Origin: Channallabes apus
Taxonomy: Eukaryota; Chordata; Actinopteri; Siluriformes; Clariidae
Length of the DNA: 64,000 nucleotides
Reading direction: 5' to 3'
NCBI GenBank assembly: GCA_030522415.1
Contig: CM060105.1
Coordinates: 19,714,777-19,778,776 of the forward strand
Part shown: positions 1 through 9,546 of the stretch, piece by piece
Layout of the letters: every line of letters starts with the position of its first letter
How positions within the stretch are numbered: position 1 is the stretch's first letter
Program-made: the position numbers and the translations under genes
Notes under the pieces: generated by a model
What the model was told of the DNA's origin: nothing
The model's input: only the letters and a program-made list of their open reading frames with translations
Databases searched by the model: none

Positions 1-967
1 AAAGCATGAGAAACATCTAATTTAAGGCATGAACCAGTGAGAAACAGGTGCAGATGATGACAGATGATCAAGCCGGTGATTGGTACAGTATAGTGACGAT
101 GCTGAATGAAGAGTGGTTGGAACTGACGAGAGGGGAAATGAGGTTGCTGGTGAACAATCTTTTGGCACTTTGCAGCCTGTTACATTTCCCACTTATTCCC
201 ACTTTGCTGTAGAAGTGGCTCAAGACTTTGACAGGATTATACTGTATATATTTGTAATACCAAAAGGTTAGCTCGTTATGCAAGGTATAAAACATGACAA
301 GGAGTGTTTATTTATTTTAATTGCTTGCCAGTTCTAAATGTTTTTAATTAGGAAATGCTATATACTTACTACCAAATATGGTTACATTTACTGTAATGTT
401 ATGAACCTTTCATGAGTCACGTTAGTTCTTGCCATCGCTTACATCATCGTCACTCGTTTTTCTCTCTCATAAAAAAAAAACGGTGCATTTTACTGAAAAC
501 TGAAAACTGAATAAAGTGCATAGCCTTATGTCCTGAAGACTTTCCCATGGCAGAAAACATATTGAAGTTACAATGTGATAAAACAGAAAACAGAAAGCTT
601 CACTAATGAATCCATAATATAGTGTAATGATCATCAATGATATGCTTTTTTTTTTCTACTGTAAGTACCACCAGGTTTTTAATCTGTTGAATAATCACCT
701 TAGATCATTGTGTGACATCTGAAGCATTTGAGCCATGCACTGTGAATGAATTGTCATTAATGAAAAGATCATGTAAGATCGAGCATGTTAGTGTAAACCC
801 ATGAATAACAGTATCCCACCGATCTACAGTATGGTCAGAACCAATGTTTTGTTAGGCTGTATTTAAATGATACCCAAAGACAATGCATTGCTCACTTTTT
901 TAATTAAATTTACATTTCTCTGTGTTTTGTTTTCGCTTGTTACCGTTCTTTTTATTTTTCTTTGTAG
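1..967 (+). other. thsd7a: thsd7a intron, 3' part
   Basis: AT-rich unique intronic DNA ending in a T-rich tract and the acceptor AG at 966-967. I see no coding exon, RNA gene or recognisable transposon in it, only short poly(A)/poly(T) runs. The upstream exons of the gene lie before the window. Confidence 0.7.
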
Positions 968-1113
968 GAAAGTTATGGAGGCAGAGGACTGTGATCCAGG
1001 CATCTCAGGGTGATGGCCGTCCTTGCCCCTCTCAGCTGGAGCAGTGGAAGCCGTGTCCTGTTAAACCCTGCTACAGCTGGAGATACAGCGCCTGGTCTCC
1101 ATGTAAAATTGAG
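968..1113 (+). CDS. thsd7a: thsd7a coding exon (TSP1 repeat, part 1)
   Basis: Internal exon of THSD7A, a type I membrane glycoprotein with many thrombospondin type-1 repeats, known from endothelial and podocyte biology. The acceptor is ttgtag|ga (phase 1) and the donor gag|gtcagg (phase 0). The frame reads LWRQRT, then GDGRPCPSQLEQWKPC and CYSWRYSAWSPCKIE. The WxxxWSPC motif opens a TSP1 domain that continues into the exon at 2171. Spacing of Trp and Cys residues and the wording closely resemble remembered vertebrate THSD7A. The donor has C at +3, which is slightly weak. An extension into the intron would meet a stop soon after, so the called end is preferred. It is the first of eight exons visible here. 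Confidence 0.9.
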
Positions 1114-1333
1114 GTCAGGCTAAATTGCATTCTGGGGTCGTGATTTAGTTTAGTTTTTTTTTTTTTTCAATTGCTTGTTGTAGAAAAGCTTTCCTTAATT
1201 ATTTTGTTTAGATCCTGCCTGGCTCAGTCCTTGTTCTTTCTCTTTTGCATTTCCCTGGTTGTCAGGTGTCTAGAGTGCTGAGCCCATTGTGGCTTATAAT
1301 TAAAGGCAACAGGGAGATGACACAGCTTGCTAT

Positions 1334-1336
<3 letters not shown>

Positions 1337-1368
<32 letters not shown>

Positions 1369-1369
1369 G

Positions 1370-1403
<34 letters not shown>

Positions 1404-1411
1404 TCTGTCTC
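1337..1411. repeat. (CT)n microsatellite
   Basis: Dinucleotide tract of CT units interrupted by several GTCT variants, intronic. The apparent Ser/Leu and Arg/Glu reading frames across it are a consequence of the repeat and not genes. Confidence 0.95.
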
Positions 1412-1924
1412 CTCTATTGTTTGCAAGGACTGAATGGTGCCACATGCCCCTGTCACGGTGCAGACTCAGAGGAAATATTACCTCTCTTCTTTGTTCTCCA
1501 CTGTTCAAATTGTCGTGCACTGCCCTGGCTCCACCTTATAAGCTCAAAGATTTTGATCAGATATGAGAAAAAATAATCTTAGAAGAAAACAAACAAATAA
1601 ACAAACAAATAAATAAAACAGCGCAGCCTATGGTAACTATGGTTACAACCCTCCCTTATATGCTTTTAACTCCCAAACATCAATGACTTGTTCTGATGGA
1701 AAGTTATACATTTAAAAACCCTCTAATAGGTTGCACATATTTAAATAAAGAGCCTAATATATCTTTTTTTTCTGAGTGGGTCTGTGGAAAGTTAAAGTGG
1801 ACCTTTGCTGCAGTCTGAGAACACCTGTGGTACTGTAGATGCCGCATTGCTATGATATGCTTTAGTTCTTCTCATTAAAATAGAAGGCAGCGTGCTGTAA
1901 CTGAAATTTGGATAATGAGTTATA

Positions 1925-2131
1925 CCTGGCTTCGCTTTCCTCCCACAGTCCAAAGACATGTGCATTAGGCTAACTGGCGTTCCCAAATTGCCCATAATGT
2001 GTGAATGAGTCTGTGAGTGTGTGTGTGCGCCCTGTGATGGATTGGCACTGTCTCCAGGGGGTACCCCGCCTTTGTCCCCAAAGTCTCCATGACCAGGATA
2101 AAGCGGTATACTGTAGACGATGAGCGAGTGA
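1925..2131 (+). mobile_element. SINE fragment (DANA/HE1-like), 5'-truncated
   Basis: It shares the body segments seen in the full-length copy at 12441: cctcccacagtccaaagaca, the gtgtgaatgag block, gatggattggcac, and the ending gataaagcggtata. The tRNA-derived head with A and B boxes is absent, so this is a 5'-truncated or eroded copy. It sits just upstream of the exon at 2171. Confidence 0.8.
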
Positions 2132-2170
2132 GTTATACCTGACGGCTGTGGTGTATATGTGTGTATGCAG

Positions 2171-2345
2171 GGTGCTCGATGTGGGGAGGGCCTTCGGTTC
2201 AGGAACGTGTCCTGCTTCGTGTCTGACAGCTCTGGAAATAAGGGTGGAAGTTTGGTGGATGAGGAACTATGTGGCGACCTGGAGCAGAGCGTGAATGGAG
2301 ACAAACAGATCATTTTGGAGGAGGCTTGCACCATGCCATGCCCAG
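2171..2345 (+). CDS. thsd7a: thsd7a coding exon (TSP1 repeat, part 2)
   Basis: Acceptor tatgcag|ggt (phase 0) and donor ccag|gtaaaa (phase 1), 175 bp. The frame begins GARCGEGLRFRNVSCFVSD, goes on to VDEELCGDLEQ and ends EEACTMPCPG. It completes the TSP1 domain begun at 968-1113, with the CxxG...R..SC pattern that follows WSPC in TSP1 repeats. The match to THSD7A is clear. The extracellular Cys residues would form the TSP1 disulfides. The next exon is almost 11 kb away because the following intron has taken in several transposons. Confidence 0.93.
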
Positions 2346-3400
2346 GTAAAACACTCCCCCACCTCTGTCTGTCTTTCTCTAGGAATTTCATTGATTTAAA
2401 AATGCATTTTAATTGAAAGAAACGTTTAAGGATATGAACCAACATCATCCTGAGCCCTGGACTCTGGATATACTGCTGTATAATTGCTTCTAATAACTTC
2501 CTGAGAACGTAAGGTCTTCCAAAAGGAAGCAGCTTGGCAAAAGAACAATACTCAACAGTACTCATATGAGGATTTTACAAGGAAATATACACACTGTGTA
2601 AATGCGGGAAAATATGATGATGAGGTCAATCAGGTCTCAAGAGTCATGATAGAAATCATCCAGTTTCGCTTGTGAGTGCATGTCTAGTCATATTCAGAGT
2701 GCTTACAAGATAACTGCACTACATTATCTGTGATTATGGAGTAATGAGTCACTTTTTTTTTCTCCTTGTAATTTTCCTCATGCACATTTCACGTATAAAT
2801 AGATTCTTTGCCGTTTTTGTCTTCTCTGCTGTCATGCCTCCACATAAGCACTATGTGCTAGCTAGGTACTGTAGATAATTGTGATGCAATGTAATTGCAG
2901 ACATAAAACTTTAATTCCCTCAGTAATTTACTCACACATATGAGGTAACGCTAATATTCTTGAAAGATAAAGCCTCATCATAGACTGTTTGAGCATCTCA
3001 GTCCATCCTATTACCGGTTTAGCATATTTATGAGGGACGGTGACTAAATGTTTCCGCTGTGAAGTAGATTTCCCTGGAGAATTCTGCCATCATCCTGATC
3101 ATGCAGCCCCAAAGCAGTGTGATTTATTTGTAGAATTATGGATCCTGGGGTCTCTGGTGGACTCACCAAACCCAGGTTTATTCTTATCAGCATCTTATTG
3201 TTGGGGTTTTGTGTTGAATCTAGTGGTTTTGTTTTTTGTTCTGCTGTAAACATTACGTTTTTAAGCAAATTCTATTTTTAATCATGTAACAAAGTCAGTG
3301 TAAAACTCATTTTGGTGGATCACCCACAAGTGACTCTGCGTCTAATAAACTGGCAAGATAAGCATACTTTTGAGGGTGTAGATGAAACAGATATATAATT

Positions 3401-3402
3401 AT

Positions 3403-3442
<40 letters not shown>
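3401..3442. repeat. (AT)n microsatellite
   Basis: ATAC followed by AT dinucleotides, directly abutting the left end of the Tc1-like element. The target TA for that transposon probably came from within this tract. Confidence 0.9.
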
Positions 3443-3445
<3 letters not shown>

Positions 3446-3635
3446 ATTTGTTATAATTGAGATGATTATGGCTTACAGCTCATGAAAACCTTAAATCCAC
3501 AATCTTAGAAAATTAGAATATTACATGCAATCAATAAAGAAAGGATTGTACATAGAACATATCAGACCTCTGAAATGTATAAGTATGCATATGTACTCAG
3601 TAATTTGCAGCAATTACTGCCTCAATGCGGCGTGG

Positions 3636-4003
3636 TGTAACGGTTAACCCCTAGATGGCGCCAGAGCGCCATTTGTATTTATGTTGGATTTTTGTGTTGT
3701 AGTTTGGTTTCGGTTAAGGTTAGACTTCATTTCCCAGTTTGCACCTCGGTCAGGTGACGTAGAAGCTCACCTGAACCGAGGGAAGTTAATTTGATCAATG
3801 TTTATGTTTAGTTATAAATAGCCTGGCAGGACTCCAGTCAGGCGTCTAGCAACCGTTACAGACAGTTTAGTTTGTGTTGGAGTGTTTTTGTTTTATGTTT
3901 TGTTTGGAATTCAAAAAATAAAAGGACTTTGTTAACCGTCAGCTCGCCTCTGCGATCATGCCTCGCACACACATCCGACACAGACGTAAGGGGAAACGTG
4001 ACA
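3636..4003 (+). repeat. 5' LTR of compact element
   Basis: 368-bp LTR, TGTAAC...GTGACA. It has a TATA box tataaata at 3813-3820, a predicted RNA start at about 3844 and a poly(A) signal aataaa at 3917-3922. This gives U3 of about 208 bp, R of about 95 bp and U5 of about 65 bp. The initiator ATG of the internal frame lies in U5 at 3958. The short inverted motif tggcgcc-aga-gcgcca occurs near the start. Confidence 0.93.
3813..3852 (+). promoter_or_regulatory. LTR promoter and self-primer donor
   Basis: TATA box tataaata at 3813-3820. Thirty-one bases after its first T, positions 3844-3852 read GTCTAGCAA. This is the exact reverse complement of TTGCTAGAC at 4006-4014 just after the LTR. If transcription starts at 3844, the first nine nucleotides of the RNA can pair with the primer-binding site, as in Tf1-type self-priming. 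Confidence 0.75.
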
Positions 4004-5997
4004 GATTGCTAGACCAACCAAGAGGCATGGCGGAGGATCCCCTCCTGAAGTTTTTTGGGGGGGGCGCAGTGGCCATCTTGCCCGAGCTGACGAACTGGCG
4101 GGACAGCGAAGAGGAGTACTACGGCTGGGACTATAACATCGGGCTGGTAGAGGACGAGGAGGAGATGTACCGCAGCTGCGAGTACAGATTGCTGGAGGAG
4201 CAGGAGCACCTACGAGAGAGCAGCGAGGAGAGAGAGAGAGACACACCACAAAGCTGGGAGGGCTGCAGGCTCGCCATTCGGCGGACGCCATTCAGGGGCG
4301 ACGCGGCACGGGGTCACGTGGTTCCCCGCACTGGCCGGAAGAGAAGGGCGAGGAAGCCCAAGTACGGCGGTGACGAGGGGGAAAGAAAACCCCAGGCAGA
4401 GCAGCAGCAGAGAGAGGAGGAGCTCATGTGGTGGATTCCGGAGCCGGAACGGGTGAGTGAAATGCTGGAGCATATTAAGGAGCTCCAGCAGATGATCCTC
4501 CACTTCCGGGATGACCGCGAAGCGGGCTCGGAGCTTTCTCCTCTCTCGCAGACACGCAGCAGCGAGCTAGCGTGTCAGCAGCCGCTGCCCGACGCACCGC
4601 CACCTTCCAGCTTCGAGGACAGCGAGCCAGCGTGTCTACAGCTGCTGTCCGACGCACCCGTCTTACTGCCGCCTTTCGGCTTTGAGGACAGCGAGCCAGC
4701 GTATCTACAGCTGCTGTCCGACGCACCCGTTTTACCACCGCCTCCCGGCTTCGAGGACAGCGAGCCAGCATGTCTACAGCTGCTGTCCGACGCACCCGTA
4801 TTGCCGCCGCCTTTCGGCTTCGAGGACAGCGAGCCAGCGTGTGAGCAGCCGCTGTACGACGCACCTGTTCTGCCGCCGCCTTTCGGCTTTGAGGACAGCG
4901 AGCCAGCGTGTAAACAGCTGCTGTCCGACGCACCCGTTTTACCACCGCCTCCCGGCTTTGAGGACGACGTTGAGCCGTCGTTGAGCGCCGTGCACGCTCC
5001 AACGCTGCAGGAGAGCGCCGTGCACGCTCCAACGCTGCAGGAGAGCGCCGTGCACGCTCCAACGCTGCAGGAGAGCGCCGTGCACGCTCCAGGGCCGTCG
5101 TCGAGCGCACTGCACGCTCCAACGCCCGCGTCGAGCGCACTGCACGCTCCCACGCCCGCGTCGAGCGCACTGCACGCTCCCACGCCGTCTACGAGCGCAG
5201 TGACCGCTCCCACGCCGTCTACGAGCGCAGTGACCGCTCCCACGCCGTCTACGAGCGCAGTGACCGCTCCCACGCCGTCTACGAGCGCAGTGACCGCTCC
5301 CACGCCGTCTACGAGCGCAGTGACCGCTCCCACGCCGTCTACGAGCGCAGTGACCGCTCCCACGCCGTCTACGAGCGCAGTGACCGCTCCCACGCCGTCT
5401 ACGAGCGCAGTGACCGCTCCCACGCCGTCTACGAGCGCAGTGACCGCTCCCACGCCGTCTACGAGCGCAGTGACCGCTCCCACGCCGTCTACGAGCGCAG
5501 TGACCGCTCCCACGCCTGCGTCGAGCGCAGTGACCGCTCCAACACCTGCGTCGAGCGCTTCTCCAGCCCTGCAGCCGCCGAGCACGCTTCCAGCTCTGCA
5601 GCATCCGAGCGCTTCTCCAGCTCTGCAGCATCCGAGCGCTTCTCCAGCTCTGCAGCATCCGAGCGCTTCTCCAGCTCTGCAGCATCCGAGCGCTTCTCCA
5701 GCTCTGCAGCATCCGAGCGCTTCTCCAGCTCTGCAGCATCCGAGCGCTTCTCCAGCTCTGCAGCATCCGAGCGCTTCTCCAGCTCTGCAGCATCCGAGCG
5801 CTTCTCCAGCTCTGCAGCATCCGAGCGCTTCTCCAGCTCTGCAGCAGCCGAGCACGCTTCCAGCCCAGCAGCCGCAGAGCATGCCTCCAGCCCCGTCACC
5901 CAGCCTCCTGGATAGGAGGCTAAAGGTAGAACATTGGGTTGGGTGTCCGGGGCCTCCGGTGATGCTCCGGGAGGAGCATTTTTTAGAGGGGGGGTAA
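3958..5997 (+). CDS. Repeat-rich 679-aa protein of compact LTR element, unknown function
   Basis: Single open frame starting at an ATG in LTR U5 and ending in TAA exactly one base before the 3' LTR. The first 15 residues (MPRTHIRHRRKGKRD) come from the LTR. Residues about 20-95 are acidic with several aromatics, and 126-137 are basic (RKRRARKPKY). Residues 148-183 are Glu/Gln/Leu-rich and could form a coiled coil. Three tandem arrays follow: six 23-residue units around SEPACLQLLSDAPVLPPPFGFED, kept here as unit SEPAC...GFED; about 19 ten-residue units (AVHAPTLQES, ALHAPTPASS, AVTAPTPSTS); and about 11 nine-residue units (ASPALQHPS). I recognise no domain. It replaces gag-pol in a non-autonomous element. 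It could be a structural or RNA-binding protein, or a captured host-derived sequence. The open frame through about 1.3 kb of repeats suggests recent coding selection, or simply repeats whose length is a multiple of three. Confidence 0.7.
   Translation: MPRTHIRHRRKGKRDRLLDQPRGMAEDPLLKFFGGGAVAILPELTNWRDSEEEYYGWDYNIGLVEDEEEMYRSCEYRLLEEQEHLRESSEERERDTPQSWEGCRLAIRRTPFRGDAARGHVVPRTGRKRRARKPKYGGDEGERKPQAEQQQREEELMWWIPEPERVSEMLEHIKELQQMILHFRDDREAGSELSPLSQTRSSELACQQPLPDAPPPSSFEDSEPACLQLLSDAPVLLPPFGFEDSEPAYLQLLSDAPVLPPPPGFEDSEPACLQLLSDAPVLPPPFGFEDSEPACEQPLYDAPVLPPPFGFEDSEPACKQLLSDAPVLPPPPGFEDDVEPSLSAVHAPTLQESAVHAPTLQESAVHAPTLQESAVHAPGPSSSALHAPTPASSALHAPTPASSALHAPTPSTSAVTAPTPSTSAVTAPTPSTSAVTAPTPSTSAVTAPTPSTSAVTAPTPSTSAVTAPTPSTSAVTAPTPSTSAVTAPTPSTSAVTAPTPSTSAVTAPTPSTSAVTAPTPASSAVTAPTPASSASPALQPPSTLPALQHPSASPALQHPSASPALQHPSASPALQHPSASPALQHPSASPALQHPSASPALQHPSASPALQHPSASPALQHPSASPALQQPSTLPAQQPQSMPPAPSPSLLDRRLKVEHWVGCPGPPVMLREEHFLEGG
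4006..4014 (+). promoter_or_regulatory. Primer-binding site for self-priming (compact element)
   Basis: TTGCTAGAC begins two bases (GA) after the LTR. No TGG-type tRNA 3'-end complement is present next to the LTR. The site pairs over all nine bases with 3844-3852 at the predicted 5' end of the element RNA. It lies within the coding frame of the element. Confidence 0.72.
4555..4965 (+). repeat. 69-bp coding minisatellite (6 units)
   Basis: Six units of 69 bp, each coding 23 residues ending GFED. The first unit is divergent and shorter in its Pro segment. Units differ by a few bases, many at third codon positions. Confidence 0.9.
4975..5560 (+). repeat. 30-bp coding minisatellite (~19 units)
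   Basis: Thirty-bp units in three sub-blocks: about four gtgcacgctccaacgctgca type, about three gcactgcacgctccyacgcc type, then about a dozen nearly identical gcagtgaccgctcccacgcc type. The homogeneous third block indicates recent expansion. Confidence 0.92.
5551..5860 (+). repeat. 27-bp coding minisatellite (~11 units)
   Basis: Nearly identical 27-bp units (gcttctccagctctgcagca plus tccgagc) coding ASPALQHPS, flanked by variant units with TLPALQ or TLPAQQ. Confidence 0.92.
5985..5997 (+). promoter_or_regulatory. Polypurine tract of compact element
   Basis: agaggggggg followed by taa, directly before the 3' LTR TGTAAC. This is the expected position for plus-strand priming. It encodes the last residues and the stop codon of the internal frame. 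The gypsy element has the same tract with one G fewer. Confidence 0.85.
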
Positions 5998-6365
5998 TGT
6001 AACGGTTAACCCCTAGATGGCGCCAGAGCGCCATTTGTATTTATGTTGGATTTTTGTGTTGTAGTTTGGTTTCGGTTAAGGTTAGACTTCATTTCCCAGT
6101 TTGCACCTCGGTCAGGTGACGTAGAAGCTCACCTGAACCGAGGGAAGTTAATTTGATCAATGTTTATGTTTAGTTATAAATAGCCTGGCAGGACTCCAGT
6201 CAGGCGTCTAGCAACCGTTACAGACAGTTTAGTTTGTGTTGGAGTGTTTTTGTTTTATGTTTTGTTTGGAATTCAAAAAATAAAAGGACTTTGTTAACCG
6301 TCAGCTCGCCTCTGCGATCATGCCTCGCACACACATCCGACACAGACGTAAGGGGAAACGTGACA
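5998..6365 (+). repeat. 3' LTR of compact element
   Basis: By-eye identical copy of 3636-4003, including TATA box and poly(A) signal. It is followed by the TSD cgtgg at 6366-6370. Its own U5 ATG opens only a short frame running into Tc1 DNA. Confidence 0.93.
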
Positions 6366-7654
6366 CGTGGCATGGAAGCTATTGGCCTGTGGCACTGCTG
6401 AAGTGTTATGGAGGGCCAGGATGCTTCAATAGCAGCCATCAGCTCTTCTGCATTGTTCGTTCTCATGTCATCTTTCTCTTGGCAATGCCTCATAGATTCT
6501 CTATGGGGTTCAAGTCAGGCGAGTTTGCTGGCCAATCAAGCCCAGTAATCCCACGGTCATTGAACCTGGTTTTGGTGCTGTTGGCAGTGTGGGCAGGTGC
6601 CAAGTCCTGCTGGAAAATGAAGTCAGCATTCCCATAAAGCTCGTCTGCGGAAGGAATCAGGAAGTGTTCCAAAATCTTCTGGTAGACGGCTGCGTTGACC
6701 CTGGACTTAATGAAGCACAGTGGACCAACACCAGCAGATGACGTGGCTCCCCAAATCAACACACACTGTGGAAACTTTACACTGGACTTCAAGCATCTTG
6801 CAGTGTGTTCCTCACCGTTCTTCCTCCAGACTCAGGGTCCTTTGTTTCCAAATTAATTCTCATCAGAAAAGACGATTTTGGACCTCTGAGCTGTTACCAG
6901 TTCTTTTTTTTTCTTTAGCCCAAATAAGATGTTTCTGACGTTGTTTCTTATTCAGGGGCGGCTTGACAAGAGGAATACGACATTTGAAGCCCATGTCCAG
7001 GATCCGTCTTTGTGTGGTGGCTCTTGATGCACTGACTCCAGCCTCATCCACTCCTTGTGAAAGTCCCCAACACTTTTAAATGGCCTTTTCCTGACAATCC
7101 TCTCCAGGCTGTGGTCATCCCTGCTGCTTGTGCACCTTTGTCTTCCACACTTTTCCCTTCCACATAACCTTCTATTAATGTGCTTTGATACAGCACTTCG
7201 GGAACATCCAACTTCTTTTGCAATTACCTTTTGAGGCTTTCCCTCCTTTTGGAGGATGTCAATGATGTTTTCTGCACAACTGTCAGGTCAGCAGTCTTTC
7301 CCATGATTGTGCTTCCTGCTGAACCAGACTGAGAGACCATTTAAAAGTTTCAGGACCCCTTTGCAGGTGTTATGGCTTAATTAGCTGATTAGAGTGGGAC
7401 ACTTTGAGAATAGAATGTTGAACCTTTTCACAATATTCTTAAAATTTTCTGAGATTGTGGATTTGGGGTTTTCAATGAGCTGTAAGTCATAATCATCTCA
7501 ATTATGACAAATCACAGCTTGAACTATCTTGCTTTGCATGTAATGAGTCTCTCATATATTAGTTTCACCTATACTGTATATATTTTTTTCTTCCACAGCC
7601 TCAGAAACACTTTTGTCTCATGCATCTCATGCAATATTATTATCTGTTATTACC

Positions 7655-7695
7655 ATATATATTATATTATATTATATTACATTACATTACATTAC
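7655..7695. repeat. TATAT/TTACA short tandem repeats
   Basis: Runs of ATATT followed by ATTAC pentamers just outside the right end of the Tc1 relic. Confidence 0.85.
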
Positions 7696-7799
7696 ATTTC
7701 TTGCTGTTTATCTAGCGCATTTCTTAGTCACATTCAGAATGATACAGAAATATAGATGATATGCTGCTTTATTAGTTCATCACATAATACCATGCAGAG

Positions 7800-7831
7800 G
7801 CGCACACACACACATGCGCACACACACACAT

Positions 7832-7893
<62 letters not shown>

Positions 7894-7905
7894 ACACACA
7901 CACAA
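7800..7905. repeat. (CA)n microsatellite
   Basis: About 100 bp of CA dinucleotides with a few ATGCG and TCA interruptions. His/Thr and Val/Cys frames over it are artefacts. Confidence 0.97.
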
Positions 7906-9546
7906 AATTGCGCAATCCTGCATGCAATTCAGCATACCTAATCCACATCCCAGCATGTATTTTGAGAAGACATTTGAAATGCTGCAAAGACATTAGCCTG
8001 AGTTCAGGATCAGAATCTCCATGGAGCAAATAAACTAATCCAGTTCATACTGTACTGTATGCGTTCATTTTGCTGCAGTCTTCAGGCACAGTCAGAACGT
8101 GTGATTGACACATTTAGCTCAGTGTTTTGACATGTTCTGTGCAGCTGAAACAGAGCTGTGACATTTTTTTATTTATTTATTTTTTGCACAGAACGTAACC
8201 GTAATAATTCATGAACGTTTGTGTGTGTGTGTCTGTGCCAGAGACAAAGGAAGAAAGTGAATATTAATGGTGTGTTACCAATTAGATGGAAACATGATGT
8301 CTGATTTAGTTGTTATCCAGCTTCGCAGTTCCCTCGGTGGATTTCATCTGTATACTTCGCGACCCCTGATTCTCTTGCTGGCTTCTCGAAAACATTCGCC
8401 TGACATACACGCAAATTGAAAGGGAGCAATTGACTGTTTGCCCCCTGAAAATCAGGAGGGAAATCCCATTTCATGCTCCACTTACTGTCTGAATCCTAAG
8501 TACCTGGCAATATTACGCACATGAACAAACACAAAGATACATTCTTCGCATGTTGTATACATGATATGATGTAAACAACATCATCACGGCGCTCTCGTAT
8601 TCCTGACATATTCTGATTGGATTATGGGGTTTTGAGAAGTCTGCTTCATAATGAATTAATATTCAGTGGCGTTCATTAGAGCAGGACAGTCTGACCTAGT
8701 TTATGCTAATGAACACATCCTAATTCCATATTCCATCTGCATGATGAAATCCGGTACTGTACGCAGGTGGAAATACATTTTGATATTCAAGCAGCATGAC
8801 ATGAATAGAAATAGAGCTATGTGATACTTTCACTGTGACTTTAATATGTACTGTATGTTAAAGCAGATCCTAAATTTGTATGGTTACTGGTGTCACTTCA
8901 TCTATCTTACAGTATATGACTCATTCATAAAAGAATGTGTGATCTGATGCTGACACTAGACAAGAAGTGCTACTTTTACAATTTGCTGTGTACAGGAAAG
9001 GGTTGCCAGGGTTTACGTTTTCAAACACCCTTGTTGCAAACAATATTGCACATGAAAAAAAGAAGTTCATACTGCAGTAGATGGTGTTTAGTTGGTTGGT
9101 TGGTTGGTAGGAGAAATATCTTATAGGTAGACAGAGCATCAATTATACACTTTCCATTATAAAATTCACTCCAAGGATGGTGAGATAAAGCACTATTGCA
9201 AGGTTAAACCAGAAATGCATTGAACTACAGTGAACATGATTACTCTGCAAAGACTAAGAAAAAAAAAATTCAATTCATGATTTTTTAGGCATTGTCTTTG
9301 TGTTTGTTTTAAAGATATAGTTGGCCTAGAAATGTTACTGAAACCTGGCAACCCTATTTGCAATAATGTGCCCAATCCAATGGTGCCTATGACTTTCTTA
9401 CAGCTTACAGTTTATCTGTATGCTCAATTCACTGCTCCATACTCTTGATAATTTCACAAAGCACAATTCGCAGTCTCCTTTGAATGGATTTGTCATCATT
9501 ACTTGTGAAATGCATGCGAATGCCCATTAATGTAATGTCCCACATT

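Larger units (their letters stand above)
1114..2170 (+). other. thsd7a: thsd7a intron with (CT)n tract and SINE fragment
   Basis: Intron of 1057 bp between two confident exons. It contains a CT microsatellite (1337-1411), A-rich AAAC/AAAT repeats near 1590-1615, and a 5'-truncated SINE (about 1925-2130) lying close to the next acceptor. Confidence 0.8.
3636..6365 (+). mobile_element. Compact LTR retrotransposon, non-autonomous, recent
   Basis: Two direct repeats of 368 bp (3636-4003 and 5998-6365) with no difference that I could find by eye. They begin TGTAAC and end ACA. The 5-bp target duplication cgtgg lies at 3631-3635 and 6366-6370. A G-rich polypurine tract abuts the 3' LTR. The 1994-bp interior holds no protease, reverse transcriptase, RNase H or integrase. 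It holds only a single long repeat-rich frame (3958-5997). Structure and ends match the Ty3/gypsy element at 16588-22009, suggesting trans-mobilisation by that group. Indistinguishable LTRs and a clean TSD indicate recent insertion. It landed in the C-terminal codons of a Tc1 transposase. Confidence 0.93.
3597..7330 (-). pseudogene. Tc1 transposase relic, interrupted
   Basis: Minus-strand fragments of a DD34E Tc1 transposase. An N-terminal to middle piece around 7051-6863 includes TTQRRILDMGFKCRIPLVKP. The catalytic piece around 6792-6490 contains DFIFQQDLAPAHTA (second Asp) and DWPANSPDLNPIENL (Glu of the triad). The C-terminus reads PIASMP, then the LTR element intervenes, and reading resumes on the far side of the insertion as RRIEAVIAANY and a TGA stop at 3597-3599. 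Stops and frame changes elsewhere show it was already decaying. It cannot make active protein. Confidence 0.88.
3444..7515 (-). mobile_element. Tc1-like DNA transposon relic, split by an LTR element
   Basis: The outer ends are inverted repeats. On the left, gatttgttataattgagatg is followed by attatggcttacagctcat. On the right the reverse complement occurs (agctgtaagtcataatcatc, then tcaattatgacaaatc). The paired ends extend at least 60 bp with scattered mismatches. Removing the nested LTR element and one TSD leaves about 1.34 kb, a normal Tc1 length. The transposase is on the minus strand and damaged. The outer boundaries are approximate because the left end runs into an AT repeat. Confidence 0.85.

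Noticed and set aside
1792..2565. 257-codon minus-strand frame
   Set aside because: It crosses a SINE and the antisense of a confident thsd7a exon, and it has no recognisable domain.
4004..4025. Conventional tRNA primer-binding site in the compact element
   Set aside because: No TGG start or tRNA 3'-end complement follows the LTR. The self-complementary 9-mer explains the position better.
4975..5560. CRISPR-like regular 30-bp repeats
   Set aside because: The units are contiguous with no unique spacers, the genome is vertebrate, and the units lie in a coding frame of a retroelement.
4475..5882. Long antisense frames (231, 293 and 435 codons) opposite the repeat-rich retroelement frame
   Set aside because: They consist purely of the complement of 27-, 30- and 69-bp repeats whose length is a multiple of three, so all frames stay open together. 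No start context or domain supports them.
7800..7905. His/Thr-rich small proteins
   Set aside because: Translation of a CA microsatellite.
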